From Neptunomonas sp. (GTDB lineage Bacteria; Pseudomonadota; Gammaproteobacteria; Pseudomonadales; Balneatricaceae), in the NCBI GenBank assembly GCA_004195305.1, contig SDWN01000353.1, positions 1-6,758 of the forward strand: DNA of 6,758 bases, in the 5' to 3' direction. The translations under genes were made by a program, and so were the position numbers. The notes below the pieces were generated by a model. It worked only from the letters and a program-made list of their open reading frames with translations. It had not been told where the DNA came from and searched no databases. Positions 1-5,667 of the stretch are shown here, piece by piece (position 1 is the first letter of the stretch; the number at the start of each line of letters is the position of its first letter).

Positions 1-132
1 GACCAGCGCCGCAATGGCCATGCGCAGCAGTGCGGCCATCACCGGCGAAACAGACTCGCTGCTCCAGACGATGGCCAGCGGTGTGGTTGACCAGATGATG
101 ATAACGGTTAGGTATGCCAAGTGAACGGGCAT
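1..132 (-). CDS. DMT/EamA-family membrane transporter, N-terminal fragment (3' end off window)
   Basis: Only the first 44 codons are present; the gene continues past the left edge. The visible start reads MPVHLAYLTVIIIWSTTPLA, a hydrophobic first helix carrying the W-S-T-T-P-L-A pattern typical of the first transmembrane segment of drug/metabolite transporters (EamA family). A second hydrophobic stretch, rich in Met, Ala and Leu, begins near residue 31. Family members have about ten helices and export amino acids or metabolites across the inner membrane; the substrate cannot be told from this piece. The start is set by a strong ribosome site, AAAGGAGG (147 down to 140), seven bases before the ATG at 132. 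The gene has its own promoter and a long structured leader upstream, so it need not be read with the dsb-like pair. The family call is by motif resemblance over a short fragment. Confidence 0.72.
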   Translation of the reverse strand, partial: MPVHLAYLTVIIIWSTTPLAIVWSSESVSPVMAALLRMAIAALV

Positions 133-148
133 GGTGTTGCCTCCTTTA

Positions 149-187
149 CCTGCGGATATGCAGGGTGGCCGCTGACGAGTAGCGGCC
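149..187 (-). promoter_or_regulatory. Two hairpins in the transporter leader, next to its ribosome site
   Basis: Read on the minus strand, GGCCGCT (187-181) and AGCGGCC (173-167) form a perfect 7-bp stem with a 7-base loop. Just downstream, CCTGC (164-160) and GCAGG (153-149) form a 5-bp stem that ends two bases before the AAAGGAGG ribosome site. Neither is followed by a U tract, so they are not terminators. They make the 5' leader of the transporter mRNA strongly structured and could affect ribosome access. The pairing is read directly from the sequence; a regulatory role is inference. Confidence 0.35.
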
Positions 188-233
188 GGTGCGGTCTGGG
201 CCGTAGCGGTTACGCCGGGCTTTCAACCGAGGC

Positions 234-266
234 AAAAAAAGGCCGCGGTTGAAGTGCCGCGGCCTT
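234..266 (-). terminator. Intrinsic terminator, possibly an attenuator, upstream of the transporter gene
   Basis: On the minus strand AAGGCCGCGG (266-257) pairs perfectly with CCGCGGCCTT (248-239) around an 8-base loop, and the transcript then runs into seven consecutive Us (240-234). This is a textbook rho-independent terminator for leftward transcription. It lies about 20 bases after the stop of a 40-codon leader ORF and about 100 bases before the transporter start. It can therefore stop readthrough from the dsb-like genes, act as an attenuator for the transporter, or both. On the plus strand the hairpin is followed only by scattered Ts, so it is unlikely to work in that direction. Confidence 0.82.
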
Positions 267-285
267 GGATTTTACTGTGGAACGA

Positions 286-408
286 TCAGTTGCTCGTTAC
301 TCCACTCTCTCCGGCCGCTTGCTGGGGTGCAAAATGACGCAGCCAGGCACAGAACGTTGCCTGTGGCAGAAATAGAGGGGTGCTAAGAGTCGGGATCTGA
401 ATCGTCAT
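286..408 (-). CDS. Possible 40-residue leader peptide in the transporter 5' region
   Basis: An ATG at 408 opens a 40-codon frame that begins MTIQIPTLSTPL, contains Cys-Ala-Trp-Leu-Arg-His, and ends at a TGA at 288-286. It follows a good promoter by only a few bases, so there is no room for a Shine-Dalgarno site; if translated, the message would be nearly leaderless. An intrinsic terminator follows about 20 bases after the stop, then the transporter gene. That order (promoter, short ORF, terminator, gene) is that of attenuation-controlled operons. There is no long run of one amino acid, so a specific sensed residue is not obvious. The frame could also be chance. I do not recognise the peptide. 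Confidence 0.3.
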   Translation of the reverse strand: MTIQIPTLSTPLFLPQATFCAWLRHFAPQQAAGESGVTSN

Positions 409-417
409 AATGGATCA

Positions 418-446
418 ATAATGTGAGTAAGGGGCTGCGTTGTCAA
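418..446 (-). promoter_or_regulatory. Sigma70-type promoter driving the transporter leader
   Basis: On the minus strand a perfect -35 box TTGACA (446-441) is separated by exactly 17 bases from a -10 box CATTAT (423-418), which matches TATAAT at four of six positions. Transcription would start near 411, giving a leader of about 280 nt before the transporter ATG at 132. The promoter lies just after the stop codon of the DsbA-like gene, so the transporter appears to have its own transcription unit. Confidence 0.65.
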
Positions 447-459
447 TTGCTCAATGCGA

Positions 460-1110
460 TCAATAGTTTTTGCCGATTTCGCGCTCTACCAAATTTTGCA
501 GTTGCTGATAGCCGAAGCTGGTAAGCGGTTTGCCATTGACAAAAAAGCTGGGGGTTTTGGTCACCTGAAGCTGCTTGGCATCCGCCATGTCCTGTTGCAT
601 GCGCTTCTCGATGGTACGGCCTTGCATATCTTGTCTGAGCTGGGCGAAGTCGAGTCCGACCTGGCCTAGACGCATCCACAATTTGTCAGGTTGCGGATTG
701 CCATGTGAGGCCCAAACCGCTTGGGCTGCATAAGTGGCCTCCAGGGTCTCCCAGAACTTGTCCTGCAACCGGGATGCCTCAAGCATCTTTACGACCTGAT
801 CTGAGCCAGCGTGAAACGGGGTGTAGCGCATAACCAGCTTTATCTTCCCCGGGTTGGCCGCCATGAGTTGTTTCACGAAGGGATGAAAGGCCCGGCAGGC
901 TTCGCAGCCTGGATCGAAGAATTCGGCGATGACGACTTTTGCGTTCGGATCACCTATCGTCGGCGAATAATCGCGTACCAGGATCGAGGCGTGTTGTTTG
1001 GTCGTTTCGGCGCGCTCATTGGCTTTTTTGGTTTCGTAGACAAAGGCTGCGGCAGCAAAAGCGACCACGAGCAACACGCCTGCAGCGGCGACCAGGTATT
1101 GTTTCTTCAT
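460..1110 (-). CDS. DsbA-like membrane-anchored thiol:disulfide oxidoreductase (thioredoxin fold)
   Basis: This 216-residue protein has a positively charged start (MKK) and one hydrophobic segment (about residues 5-24), either a signal anchor or an uncleaved Sec signal, which would place the rest in the periplasm. A thioredoxin-fold domain follows from about residue 50. It contains the redox pair C69-E-A-C72 in a FFDPGCEACR context, and a Thr-Pro at 186-187 in the TKTPSFFVNGKPL segment that fits the conserved cis-proline. Between them lies the helical insert typical of DsbA proteins. The CEAC dipeptide differs from the CPHC of classical E. coli DsbA, so redox potential and substrates may differ. 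Its ATG overlaps the TGA of the DsbB-like gene (ATGA, 1110-1107), and an AGGA site lies in the end of that gene, so the two are translationally coupled and likely form an oxidase/re-oxidase pair. Confidence 0.85.
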   Translation of the reverse strand: MKKQYLVAAAGVLLVVAFAAAAFVYETKKANERAETTKQHASILVRDYSPTIGDPNAKVVIAEFFDPGCEACRAFHPFVKQLMAANPGKIKLVMRYTPFHAGSDQVVKMLEASRLQDKFWETLEATYAAQAVWASHGNPQPDKLWMRLGQVGLDFAQLRQDMQGRTIEKRMQQDMADAKQLQVTKTPSFFVNGKPLTSFGYQQLQNLVEREIGKNY

Positions 1111-1559
1111 GATTTAGTCCTAGTTCGAAAGATTAATAGCAACCCAATAATGGTTGTATAGGAAAGAATTGAGAGCATCGGGATGGTGATAAATCCAAGT
1201 AGCTCCAGGTCGACTTTGGTGCAGGAGACACCCTCGCCACAGGGTTTTAAGCCTTCAGGGATGTAGCCGGAGTAGAGCAGGTAATGGAACACGGCAAATC
1301 CCCAGCCAATGATGCTGACCGGCAGCGCGTAACGCACAACGGAGCGATCGAGTGGCAGCATCCCAACCAGAAATATGATCACCAGGGGGTAGATGAAAAT
1401 TCGTTGCCACCAGCACAGCACGCAGGGCTGTAGCCCCATGACTTCGCTGAAAAACAGGCTGCCCAGGGTGGAAACAACGGCCAGTAGCCAGCAGCAGAAA
1501 ATTAACATCCAGCCGTTGTCGGTACCCGCGTTAGGTTGTGTCATGGATGCCTCATTCAT
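1107..1559 (-). CDS. DsbB/BdbC-family disulfide bond formation protein
   Basis: This 150-residue polytopic inner-membrane protein has four predicted transmembrane helices (about 17-38, 54-70, 76-96 and 120-144). The family's two cysteine pairs are present: C46-V-L-C49 in a GLQPCVLCWWQRI context after the first helix, and C107/C113 in the second periplasmic loop (PCGEGVSC). DsbB/BdbC proteins re-oxidise a DsbA partner and pass the electrons to quinones. The length and the short second loop are closer to BdbC-type proteins than to E. coli DsbB. The partner is the overlapping DsbA-like gene downstream. The start is uncertain: the ATG at 1559 has only a weak GGA upstream, while an in-frame ATG at 1544 (Met6) has GAGG five bases before it and may be the true start. 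No convincing promoter is visible immediately upstream. Confidence 0.88.
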   Translation of the reverse strand: MNEASMTQPNAGTDNGWMLIFCCWLLAVVSTLGSLFFSEVMGLQPCVLCWWQRIFIYPLVIIFLVGMLPLDRSVVRYALPVSIIGWGFAVFHYLLYSGYIPEGLKPCGEGVSCTKVDLELLGFITIPMLSILSYTTIIGLLLIFRTRTKS

Positions 1560-1631
1560 GATGGTTTTCCAATGGCCTCATAAGTGTCAGCCTGTTTTGA
1601 GTGTGGGTCGGTATGAGTGCAGGATCTCGGT

Positions 1632-1798
1632 CTAGGAGGCTGTCCGAGAACAGACAGACCTACTGCGAGATTCGCATTTCGGCCAGATTACCCGCTCATT
1701 TTTGTTAAATAGAACCACTATTCTTCGCAAATGACCGATTAATCTGACTCAAAATGCGTATCTCTCGCTACGATCACTATTCTCGGTCAGCCTCCTAG
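1632..1798. mobile_element. MITE-like 167-bp palindromic element with no coding capacity
   Basis: The ends are 19-bp inverted repeats with one mismatch: CTAGGAGGCTGTCCGAGAA at the left (1632-1650) and the complement of CTAGGAGGCTGACCGAGAA at the right (1780-1798). The outermost CTAG on each side may be a 4-bp target duplication. Inverted symmetry continues to the centre: GCGAGA (1665-1670) with TCTCGC (1763-1768), GCATTT (1674-1679) with AAATGC (1752-1757), CAGATTA (1684-1690) with TAATCTG (1740-1746), TCATTT (1696-1701) with AAATGA (1729-1734), and AATAG (1708-1712) with CTATT (1718-1722) around a 5-base loop. Nearly the whole element would fold into one long imperfect hairpin. It is AT-richer than its neighbours and holds no transposase, so it would need one supplied in trans. 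It fills most of the 294-base gap between the regulator and the DsbB-like gene. Confidence 0.75.
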
Positions 1799-1853
1799 GA
1801 CCTTGGGTTGGGTCAAAGGTTCCGTCACCGCCTTCGGGTCTGGGTTGAATACC

Positions 1854-2750
1854 TCAGTGTGGCGTTTTTGGCCAGGATCCCAGTCGCAGGTTGCGGTATT
1901 GACTCGGCGATATTCCCATTACTTTCTTGAATATACGGGAAAAATAATAGGCATCCTCGTAGCCGAGGGCGTAACCGATCTCATTGATGCTCTGGTTGCC
2001 GATGTCAAGTAGTTGACAGGCGTGTTCGATCTTGAGGTTGATGAAATGATTGATAGCGCTGGTGCCGGTGAGCTCTTTATAGCGTTTGGCGAAATGGAAT
2101 TTGGACAGGTTGACCTGGATCGCCAGCGTCTCCAGCTCTAAGGACTCATGGATGTGGGCCTGCATATAGCTGTGAATCAGTTCAAGATCGAAGCCGCTAC
2201 GGCGGCTCTCGGAGCTGCGCAATAGGGCTAAATAGCTGAGAATCTGGCGCAGTTGGTTAGCGGCATGGAGAAACGGCCGCAGCTGGTAACCACTCTGGCG
2301 CACCTGTAATAGATTTTCAAAGTCAGCGATCAGTTTTGCGTTCTGGCCGACCTCGATCACAGGATAGTCCGGTTCCAGCGGCAGGTTGGTGAAGAAATTC
2401 AGCGCCATGCTGCCATCGAAATGGACCCAGTAGATGGTCCAGGGATCCTCATCATCGGCGGCGTACGCGTGCGCCAGACCGCGCGGTAGCAACAGCAGTT
2501 GGCCCCCCTTGAGATAGCCGTGACGCGGACCTACGGTGAGCGAGCCGCGGCCCGCGATGCAATAAATCAACAGGTAATCGTCATGGGATTCTCGCTCCAT
2601 GGCGTGTCCCAGCGCCTGGACATAGTGTCCCATCCCCAGCGGATAGAGCTCGCAGGAGAGCGGGTGCTGATGGAGTCGATCCAGTAGCGACCGGGGGACG
2701 ACGTAGCGGGCACTGTTGGGTGGCAAGGGCCAGCTGGAAGGTTTGCTCAT
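1854..2750 (-). CDS. mmsR: AraC-family transcriptional regulator, MmsR-like activator of valine catabolism
   Basis: From the ATG at 2750 this protein has 298 residues. The N-terminal half is a cupin-like AraC sensing domain with the segment ELYPLGMGHYVQALGH and an HDDYLL(I)YC motif close to that of MmsR/AraC-type proteins. The last 100 residues carry the two helix-turn-helix units of AraC/XylS proteins: about residues 205-226 (LETLAIQVNLSKFHFAKRYK) and 253-276 (INEIGYALGYEDAYYFSRIF), ending in the typical GISPSQYR. It is divergent from mmsA, as described for mmsR-mmsAB in Pseudomonas aeruginosa, where MmsR (about 307 residues) activates the operon; activation here by a valine-pathway intermediate is inferred. 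The frame is open upstream to a TTG at 2783, but that codon lies before the likely transcription start. The ATG at 2750 has only a weak ribosome site. Confidence 0.85.
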   Translation of the reverse strand: MSKPSSWPLPPNSARYVVPRSLLDRLHQHPLSCELYPLGMGHYVQALGHAMERESHDDYLLIYCIAGRGSLTVGPRHGYLKGGQLLLLPRGLAHAYAADDEDPWTIYWVHFDGSMALNFFTNLPLEPDYPVIEVGQNAKLIADFENLLQVRQSGYQLRPFLHAANQLRQILSYLALLRSSESRRSGFDLELIHSYMQAHIHESLELETLAIQVNLSKFHFAKRYKELTGTSAINHFINLKIEHACQLLDIGNQSINEIGYALGYEDAYYFSRIFKKVMGISPSQYRNLRLGSWPKTPH

Positions 2751-2784
2751 AGACGATAGTTTTACCCAGGGCTGAAATAACAAG

Positions 2785-2813
2785 ATAGTCCATCATTGGG
2801 GCAATTTTATCAA
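2785..2813 (-). promoter_or_regulatory. Candidate promoter for the mmsR-like regulator
   Basis: On the minus strand TTGATA (2813-2808) matches the -35 consensus at five of six positions. Seventeen bases on, GACTAT (2790-2785) keeps the important second A and final T of a -10 box. Transcription would begin near 2778, giving a leader of about 28 bases before the ATG at 2750. This supports that ATG over the upstream TTG at 2783. The -10 match is weak. Confidence 0.4.
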
Positions 2814-2833
2814 TCCTTCGGCTGTTTGCACTG

Positions 2834-2842
2834 TGCTTAAAT
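2834..2842 (+). promoter_or_regulatory. Candidate extended -10 box for the mmsA operon
   Basis: TGCTTAAAT has the TGn extension followed by a TTAAAT hexamer (four of six consensus matches), about 29 bases before the mmsA ATG if transcription begins near 2849. No recognisable -35 box lies 17 bases upstream (TCCTTC). This would fit a promoter that depends on an AraC-type activator bound near -35. The regulator binding site itself cannot be identified by eye. Confidence 0.3.
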
Positions 2843-2865
2843 CAGTTCAAGCTAAAAAAACAACC

Positions 2866-2872
2866 AAGGTGA
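2866..2872 (+). promoter_or_regulatory. Ribosome binding site fixing the mmsA start
   Basis: AAGGTGA lies five bases before the ATG at 2878. The reading frame is open further upstream to a GTG at 2833, but that codon has no ribosome site and the extra 15 residues (rich in Lys and Thr) do not look like the start of an aldehyde dehydrogenase. The ATG at 2878 gives the family's usual length. Confidence 0.75.
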
Positions 2873-2877
2873 AGTCC

Positions 2878-4371
2878 ATGTCCAAGCCAGTCCCCCTGTT
2901 TATCGACGGTCAGTTTGTCCAGAGTCAAACCGACCAGTGGATCCCCGTGACCAATCCGGCCACCCAGGAAGTGATCGCCCAGGTGCCTTGCGCCACAGCG
3001 GCTGAGATGGATGCGGCTATCGCCAGCGCTGCCGCTGCGTTTGAGACTTGGAAAGAGACCCCCGTCTCCGATCGTGCCCGGCTGATGCTGCGTTATCAGG
3101 CGTTGCTAAAAGAGCATCACGACGAAATCGCGACCATCCTCTCCGAAGAGACCGGTAAGACCTTCGAAGATGCCAAAGGCGATGTGTTTCGCGGAATCGA
3201 GGTGGTTGAACAGGCCTGCAACATCGCCAGCATGTCGATGGGTGAGACGGTCGAAAACGTTGCCCGTAAGATCGATGGTTACAGCATCACGCAGCCGTTG
3301 GGCGTCTGTGTCGGCATCACCCCGTTTAACTTCCCGGCGATGATTCCACTGTGGATGTTCCCGATGGCGATCGCTTGCGGTAACACTTTTATTCTTAAGC
3401 CCTCCGAGCAGGATCCCAACACCCCAACCCGTCTGGCGGAGCTGTTTGTCGAAGCCGGTGCCCCCGCAGGCGTGTTGCAGGTCGTTCACGGCGGTAAGGA
3501 TCAGGTCAACACCCTGCTGACCCATCCTGTGACCCAGGCGATTTCGTTTGTGGGTTCCGTGGGTGTGGCAGAACATATCTACAAGACCGGCACCGACCAT
3601 CTGAAGCGGGTCCAGGCGTTTGCCGGCGCCAAGAACCATATGGTAATCATGCCCGACGCGCAGAAGAACCACATGATCAGCAACCTGGTCGGTGCCTCGG
3701 TCGGTGCCGGTGGCCAGCGTTGCATGGCGATCTCGGTGGCGGTGTTTGTCGGTGAATCGCGCAAATGGATCCCCGAGTTGAAAGAAGCACTATCCAAAGT
3801 GCGTCCGGGTGCCTGGAACGATCCCGAAGCCGGTTACGGCCCGCAGATCAACCCACAAGCCAGGGACCGGGTGCTGGGCTTTATCGACGCAGGTAAGCGT
3901 GAAGGCGCGACCTGCGAGTTGGATGGTTCCAACTGCACCGTCGAAGGCTACCCCGACGGTAATTGGGTGGGACCGACGCTGTTCACTAACGTCACCACCA
4001 AGATGTCGATCTATCAGGAAGAGATCTTCGGGCCGGTACTGTGCTGCATCGAAGTGGATACGTTAGAAGAGGCGATCGAGCTGGTTAACAATAACCCCTA
4101 CGGTAACGGCACCTCGCTGTTCACCGCTTCCGGCGCTGTGGCGCGTAAGTATCAGCACGAGATCAAGGTCGGTCAGGTCGGCATCAATATCCCGGTTCCT
4201 GTACCGCTTCCCTTCTTCTCCTTCACCGGCTGGCGCAAGTCGTTCTACGGCGATCAGCATGCCTACGGCAAGCAGGCGGTACGCTTCTACACCGAGACCA
4301 AGACCGTCACCGCGCGTTGGTTCGAGGACGATATTACCACCGGCTCGAACATGACTATCACGCTCAAGTAA
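2878..4371 (+). CDS. mmsA: CoA-acylating methylmalonate-semialdehyde dehydrogenase
   Basis: MmsA oxidises methylmalonate semialdehyde (and usually malonate semialdehyde) with NAD+ and CoA to propionyl-CoA (or acetyl-CoA) and CO2, the last step of distal valine degradation. From the ATG at 2878 it has 497 residues, the usual length. It begins MSKPVPLFIDGQFV and shows the TPFNFP segment (N151 the oxyanion Asn), KPSE for NAD binding, the FAGAKNHM segment typical of this family in place of the ELGGK of hydrolytic aldehyde dehydrogenases, GGQRCMA with catalytic Cys282, and QEEIFGPV near residue 382. The C-terminus ends MTITLK, like family members. The general-base Glu of hydrolytic relatives is absent, as expected for an enzyme that transfers the acyl group to CoA rather than water. 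It is the first gene of the operon, divergent from the mmsR-like gene. Family identification is very secure. Confidence 0.97.
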   Translation: MSKPVPLFIDGQFVQSQTDQWIPVTNPATQEVIAQVPCATAAEMDAAIASAAAAFETWKETPVSDRARLMLRYQALLKEHHDEIATILSEETGKTFEDAKGDVFRGIEVVEQACNIASMSMGETVENVARKIDGYSITQPLGVCVGITPFNFPAMIPLWMFPMAIACGNTFILKPSEQDPNTPTRLAELFVEAGAPAGVLQVVHGGKDQVNTLLTHPVTQAISFVGSVGVAEHIYKTGTDHLKRVQAFAGAKNHMVIMPDAQKNHMISNLVGASVGAGGQRCMAISVAVFVGESRKWIPELKEALSKVRPGAWNDPEAGYGPQINPQARDRVLGFIDAGKREGATCELDGSNCTVEGYPDGNWVGPTLFTNVTTKMSIYQEEIFGPVLCCIEVDTLEEAIELVNNNPYGNGTSLFTASGAVARKYQHEIKVGQVGINIPVPVPLPFFSFTGWRKSFYGDQHAYGKQAVRFYTETKTVTARWFEDDITTGSNMTITLK

Positions 4372-4383
4372 GTTATTAATGAT

Positions 4384-4421
4384 GGGGCGCCTTAATCAAG
4401 AATTAAGGTTAGCCCCGTTTT
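4384..4421 (+). terminator. Terminator-like hairpin between mmsA and the acyl-CoA dehydrogenase gene
   Basis: CCTTAAT (4390-4396) pairs with ATTAAGG (4402-4408) around a 5-base loop. The stem is extended by GGGGC (4384-4388) pairing with GCCCC (4412-4416) across a small internal asymmetry. TTTT follows at 4418-4421 after one G. This is an intrinsic terminator of moderate strength inside the operon. It may end part of the transcripts so that mmsA is made in excess of the downstream enzymes, or protect the mmsA mRNA 3' end. No strong internal promoter is apparent before the next gene. Confidence 0.6.
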
Positions 4422-4455
4422 AACGATTCTGGAACCGAATACGAAGAGTACGCGT

Positions 4456-5613
4456 ATGGATTTTAATCTGACTGAAGATCAGGTCGCTTTTGCCGATGCG
4501 GCCCGTGCCTTCTCCGAACAGGAGCTGGCGCCCCATGCTGCCGAGTGGGATCTGCATCACACCTTTCCCAAAGCGGTGATTCAAAAAGCCGGCGAGCTGG
4601 GTTTTTGTGGTATCTACACGCCGGAAGCTGCCGGTGGCATGGGGCTGTCCCGGCTCGACGCTCATGTCATTTTCGAGCAGCTGTCGATGGGCTGTACCTC
4701 GACCACCGCCTTTATCACCATCCATAACATGGCCACCTGGATGATCGGCGAGTTCGGGAACGAACAGTCCATTGCGCAGTGGTGCCCAGCGTTGGTGATG
4801 GGTGAGCAGCTGGCGTCTTACTGCCTGACGGAACCCAATGCGGGCTCCGATGCCGCGTCTTTGAAAACCTCCGCCCGACGCGAGGGTGATGAGTATGTGC
4901 TCAACGGCAGCAAGTGTTTTATCTCCGGCGCCGGGGAGACCGATGTGCTGGTGGTGATGGCGCGTACCGGCGTAGACGGCCCCAAAGGAATCTCTGCTTT
5001 TGCCGTCGATGCCACTCTGGCTGGGATCAGCTACGGCCGTAAAGAGGACAAAATGGGCTGGAATAGCCAGCCGACCCGAACGATCACCTTCGAAGATGCG
5101 CGTATTCCAGCCAGCTGTCTGCTGGGGCAGGAGGGCGATGGTTTCAAGATCGCGATGAAGGGGCTTGATGGAGGCCGAATCAACATCGCTACCTGTTCCA
5201 TCGGTACCGCCCAGCAGGCGCTGAACAGCGCCGCCGCCTATATGCAGGAGCGCAAGCAGTTCGGTAAACAGCTGGCGCAGTTCCAAGGGCTGCAGTTCAA
5301 ACTCGCCGACATGGCGACCGAACTGGTGGCGGCGCGGCAGATGGTGCGGCTGGCGGCGTTCAAGCTGGATAATAACGATCCGGATAAGACCACTTACTGT
5401 GCGATGGCCAAACGTTTCGCCACCGATGTCGGTTTCGAGGTCTGTAACGCCGCACTGCAGATTCACGGCGGTAACGGTTACATCAAGGAGTACCCGCTGG
5501 AACGGCATGTGCGTGATACCCGCGTGCATCAGATCCTGGAAGGGACCAACGAAATTATGCGGGTGGTGATCGCCCGTCGGCTGCTGCTCGAAAATGCCGC
5601 CAGTGTGCTTTAA
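4456..5613 (+). CDS. Acyl-CoA dehydrogenase, probably isobutyryl-CoA dehydrogenase
   Basis: This FAD enzyme of 385 residues has the full length of short-chain acyl-CoA dehydrogenases and resembles ACAD8-type proteins. It has a helical N-terminal domain, the flavin signature C-L-T-E-P-N-A-G-S-D at 123-132, a central beta domain, and a helical C-terminal domain with the second signature from Q335 (QIHGGNGYIKEYPLERHVRD). E362 in the LEGTNEIMR segment is the expected catalytic base. Electrons would pass to electron-transfer flavoprotein. From context (between mmsA and a crotonase in an mms-type operon) the substrate is inferred to be isobutyryl-CoA, giving methacrylyl-CoA; 2-methylbutyryl-CoA cannot be excluded. 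The ATG at 4456 has only a modest AGAG ribosome site. The gap of 84 bases from mmsA contains a terminator-like hairpin. Confidence 0.93.
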   Translation: MDFNLTEDQVAFADAARAFSEQELAPHAAEWDLHHTFPKAVIQKAGELGFCGIYTPEAAGGMGLSRLDAHVIFEQLSMGCTSTTAFITIHNMATWMIGEFGNEQSIAQWCPALVMGEQLASYCLTEPNAGSDAASLKTSARREGDEYVLNGSKCFISGAGETDVLVVMARTGVDGPKGISAFAVDATLAGISYGRKEDKMGWNSQPTRTITFEDARIPASCLLGQEGDGFKIAMKGLDGGRINIATCSIGTAQQALNSAAAYMQERKQFGKQLAQFQGLQFKLADMATELVAARQMVRLAAFKLDNNDPDKTTYCAMAKRFATDVGFEVCNAALQIHGGNGYIKEYPLERHVRDTRVHQILEGTNEIMRVVIARRLLLENAASVL

Positions 5614-5614
5614 C

Positions 5615-5653
5615 CCGTCGTGATCATCCGTGGTGATCACCCGTAGTAATGAA
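5615..5653 (+). repeat. 13-bp tandem repeat, three degenerate copies, in the acd-ech gap
   Basis: CCGTCGTGATCAT (5615-5627) is followed directly by CCGTGGTGATCAC (5628-5640), which differs at two positions, and by a more diverged CCGTAGTAATGAA (5641-5653). The first two copies also allow a 7-bp hairpin, GTGATCA (5620-5626) with TGATCAC (5634-5640). The repeats fill almost the whole gap between the dehydrogenase stop and the ribosome site (AAAGGA) of the next gene. They may be simple replication slippage that lengthened the gap; no function is evident. Confidence 0.6.
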
Positions 5654-5667
5654 CAAAGGACAGTTTA

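Noticed and set aside
1632..1798. CRISPR repeat or insertion sequence with a transposase
   Set aside because: There are no regularly spaced direct repeats, so it is not CRISPR. The element is too short and has no open frame, so it is not an autonomous insertion sequence.
1799..1823. Possible terminator after the mmsR-like gene (GGACCTT with AAGGTTCC)
   Set aside because: The stem has a bulge and an 11-base loop, and no U tract follows in the leftward direction. It is not convincing beside the strong palindrome next to it.
2751..2783. Upstream TTG start extending the mmsR-like protein by 11 residues
   Set aside because: The extension has no ribosome site, lies before the likely transcription start near 2778, and does not resemble the start of related regulators.
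3106..3672. Minus-strand open frame of about 188 codons inside mmsA
   Set aside because: It is antisense to a conserved catalytic region of mmsA, with low-complexity His/Arg/Gly-rich translation and no ribosome site that would set it apart.
4420..5640. Long open frame (about 406 codons) on the minus strand opposite the acyl-CoA dehydrogenase gene
   Set aside because: It is antisense to a fully convincing enzyme gene. Its translation is rich in His, Gly, Gln and Arg with no recognisable domain, as expected from the complement of GC-rich codons.
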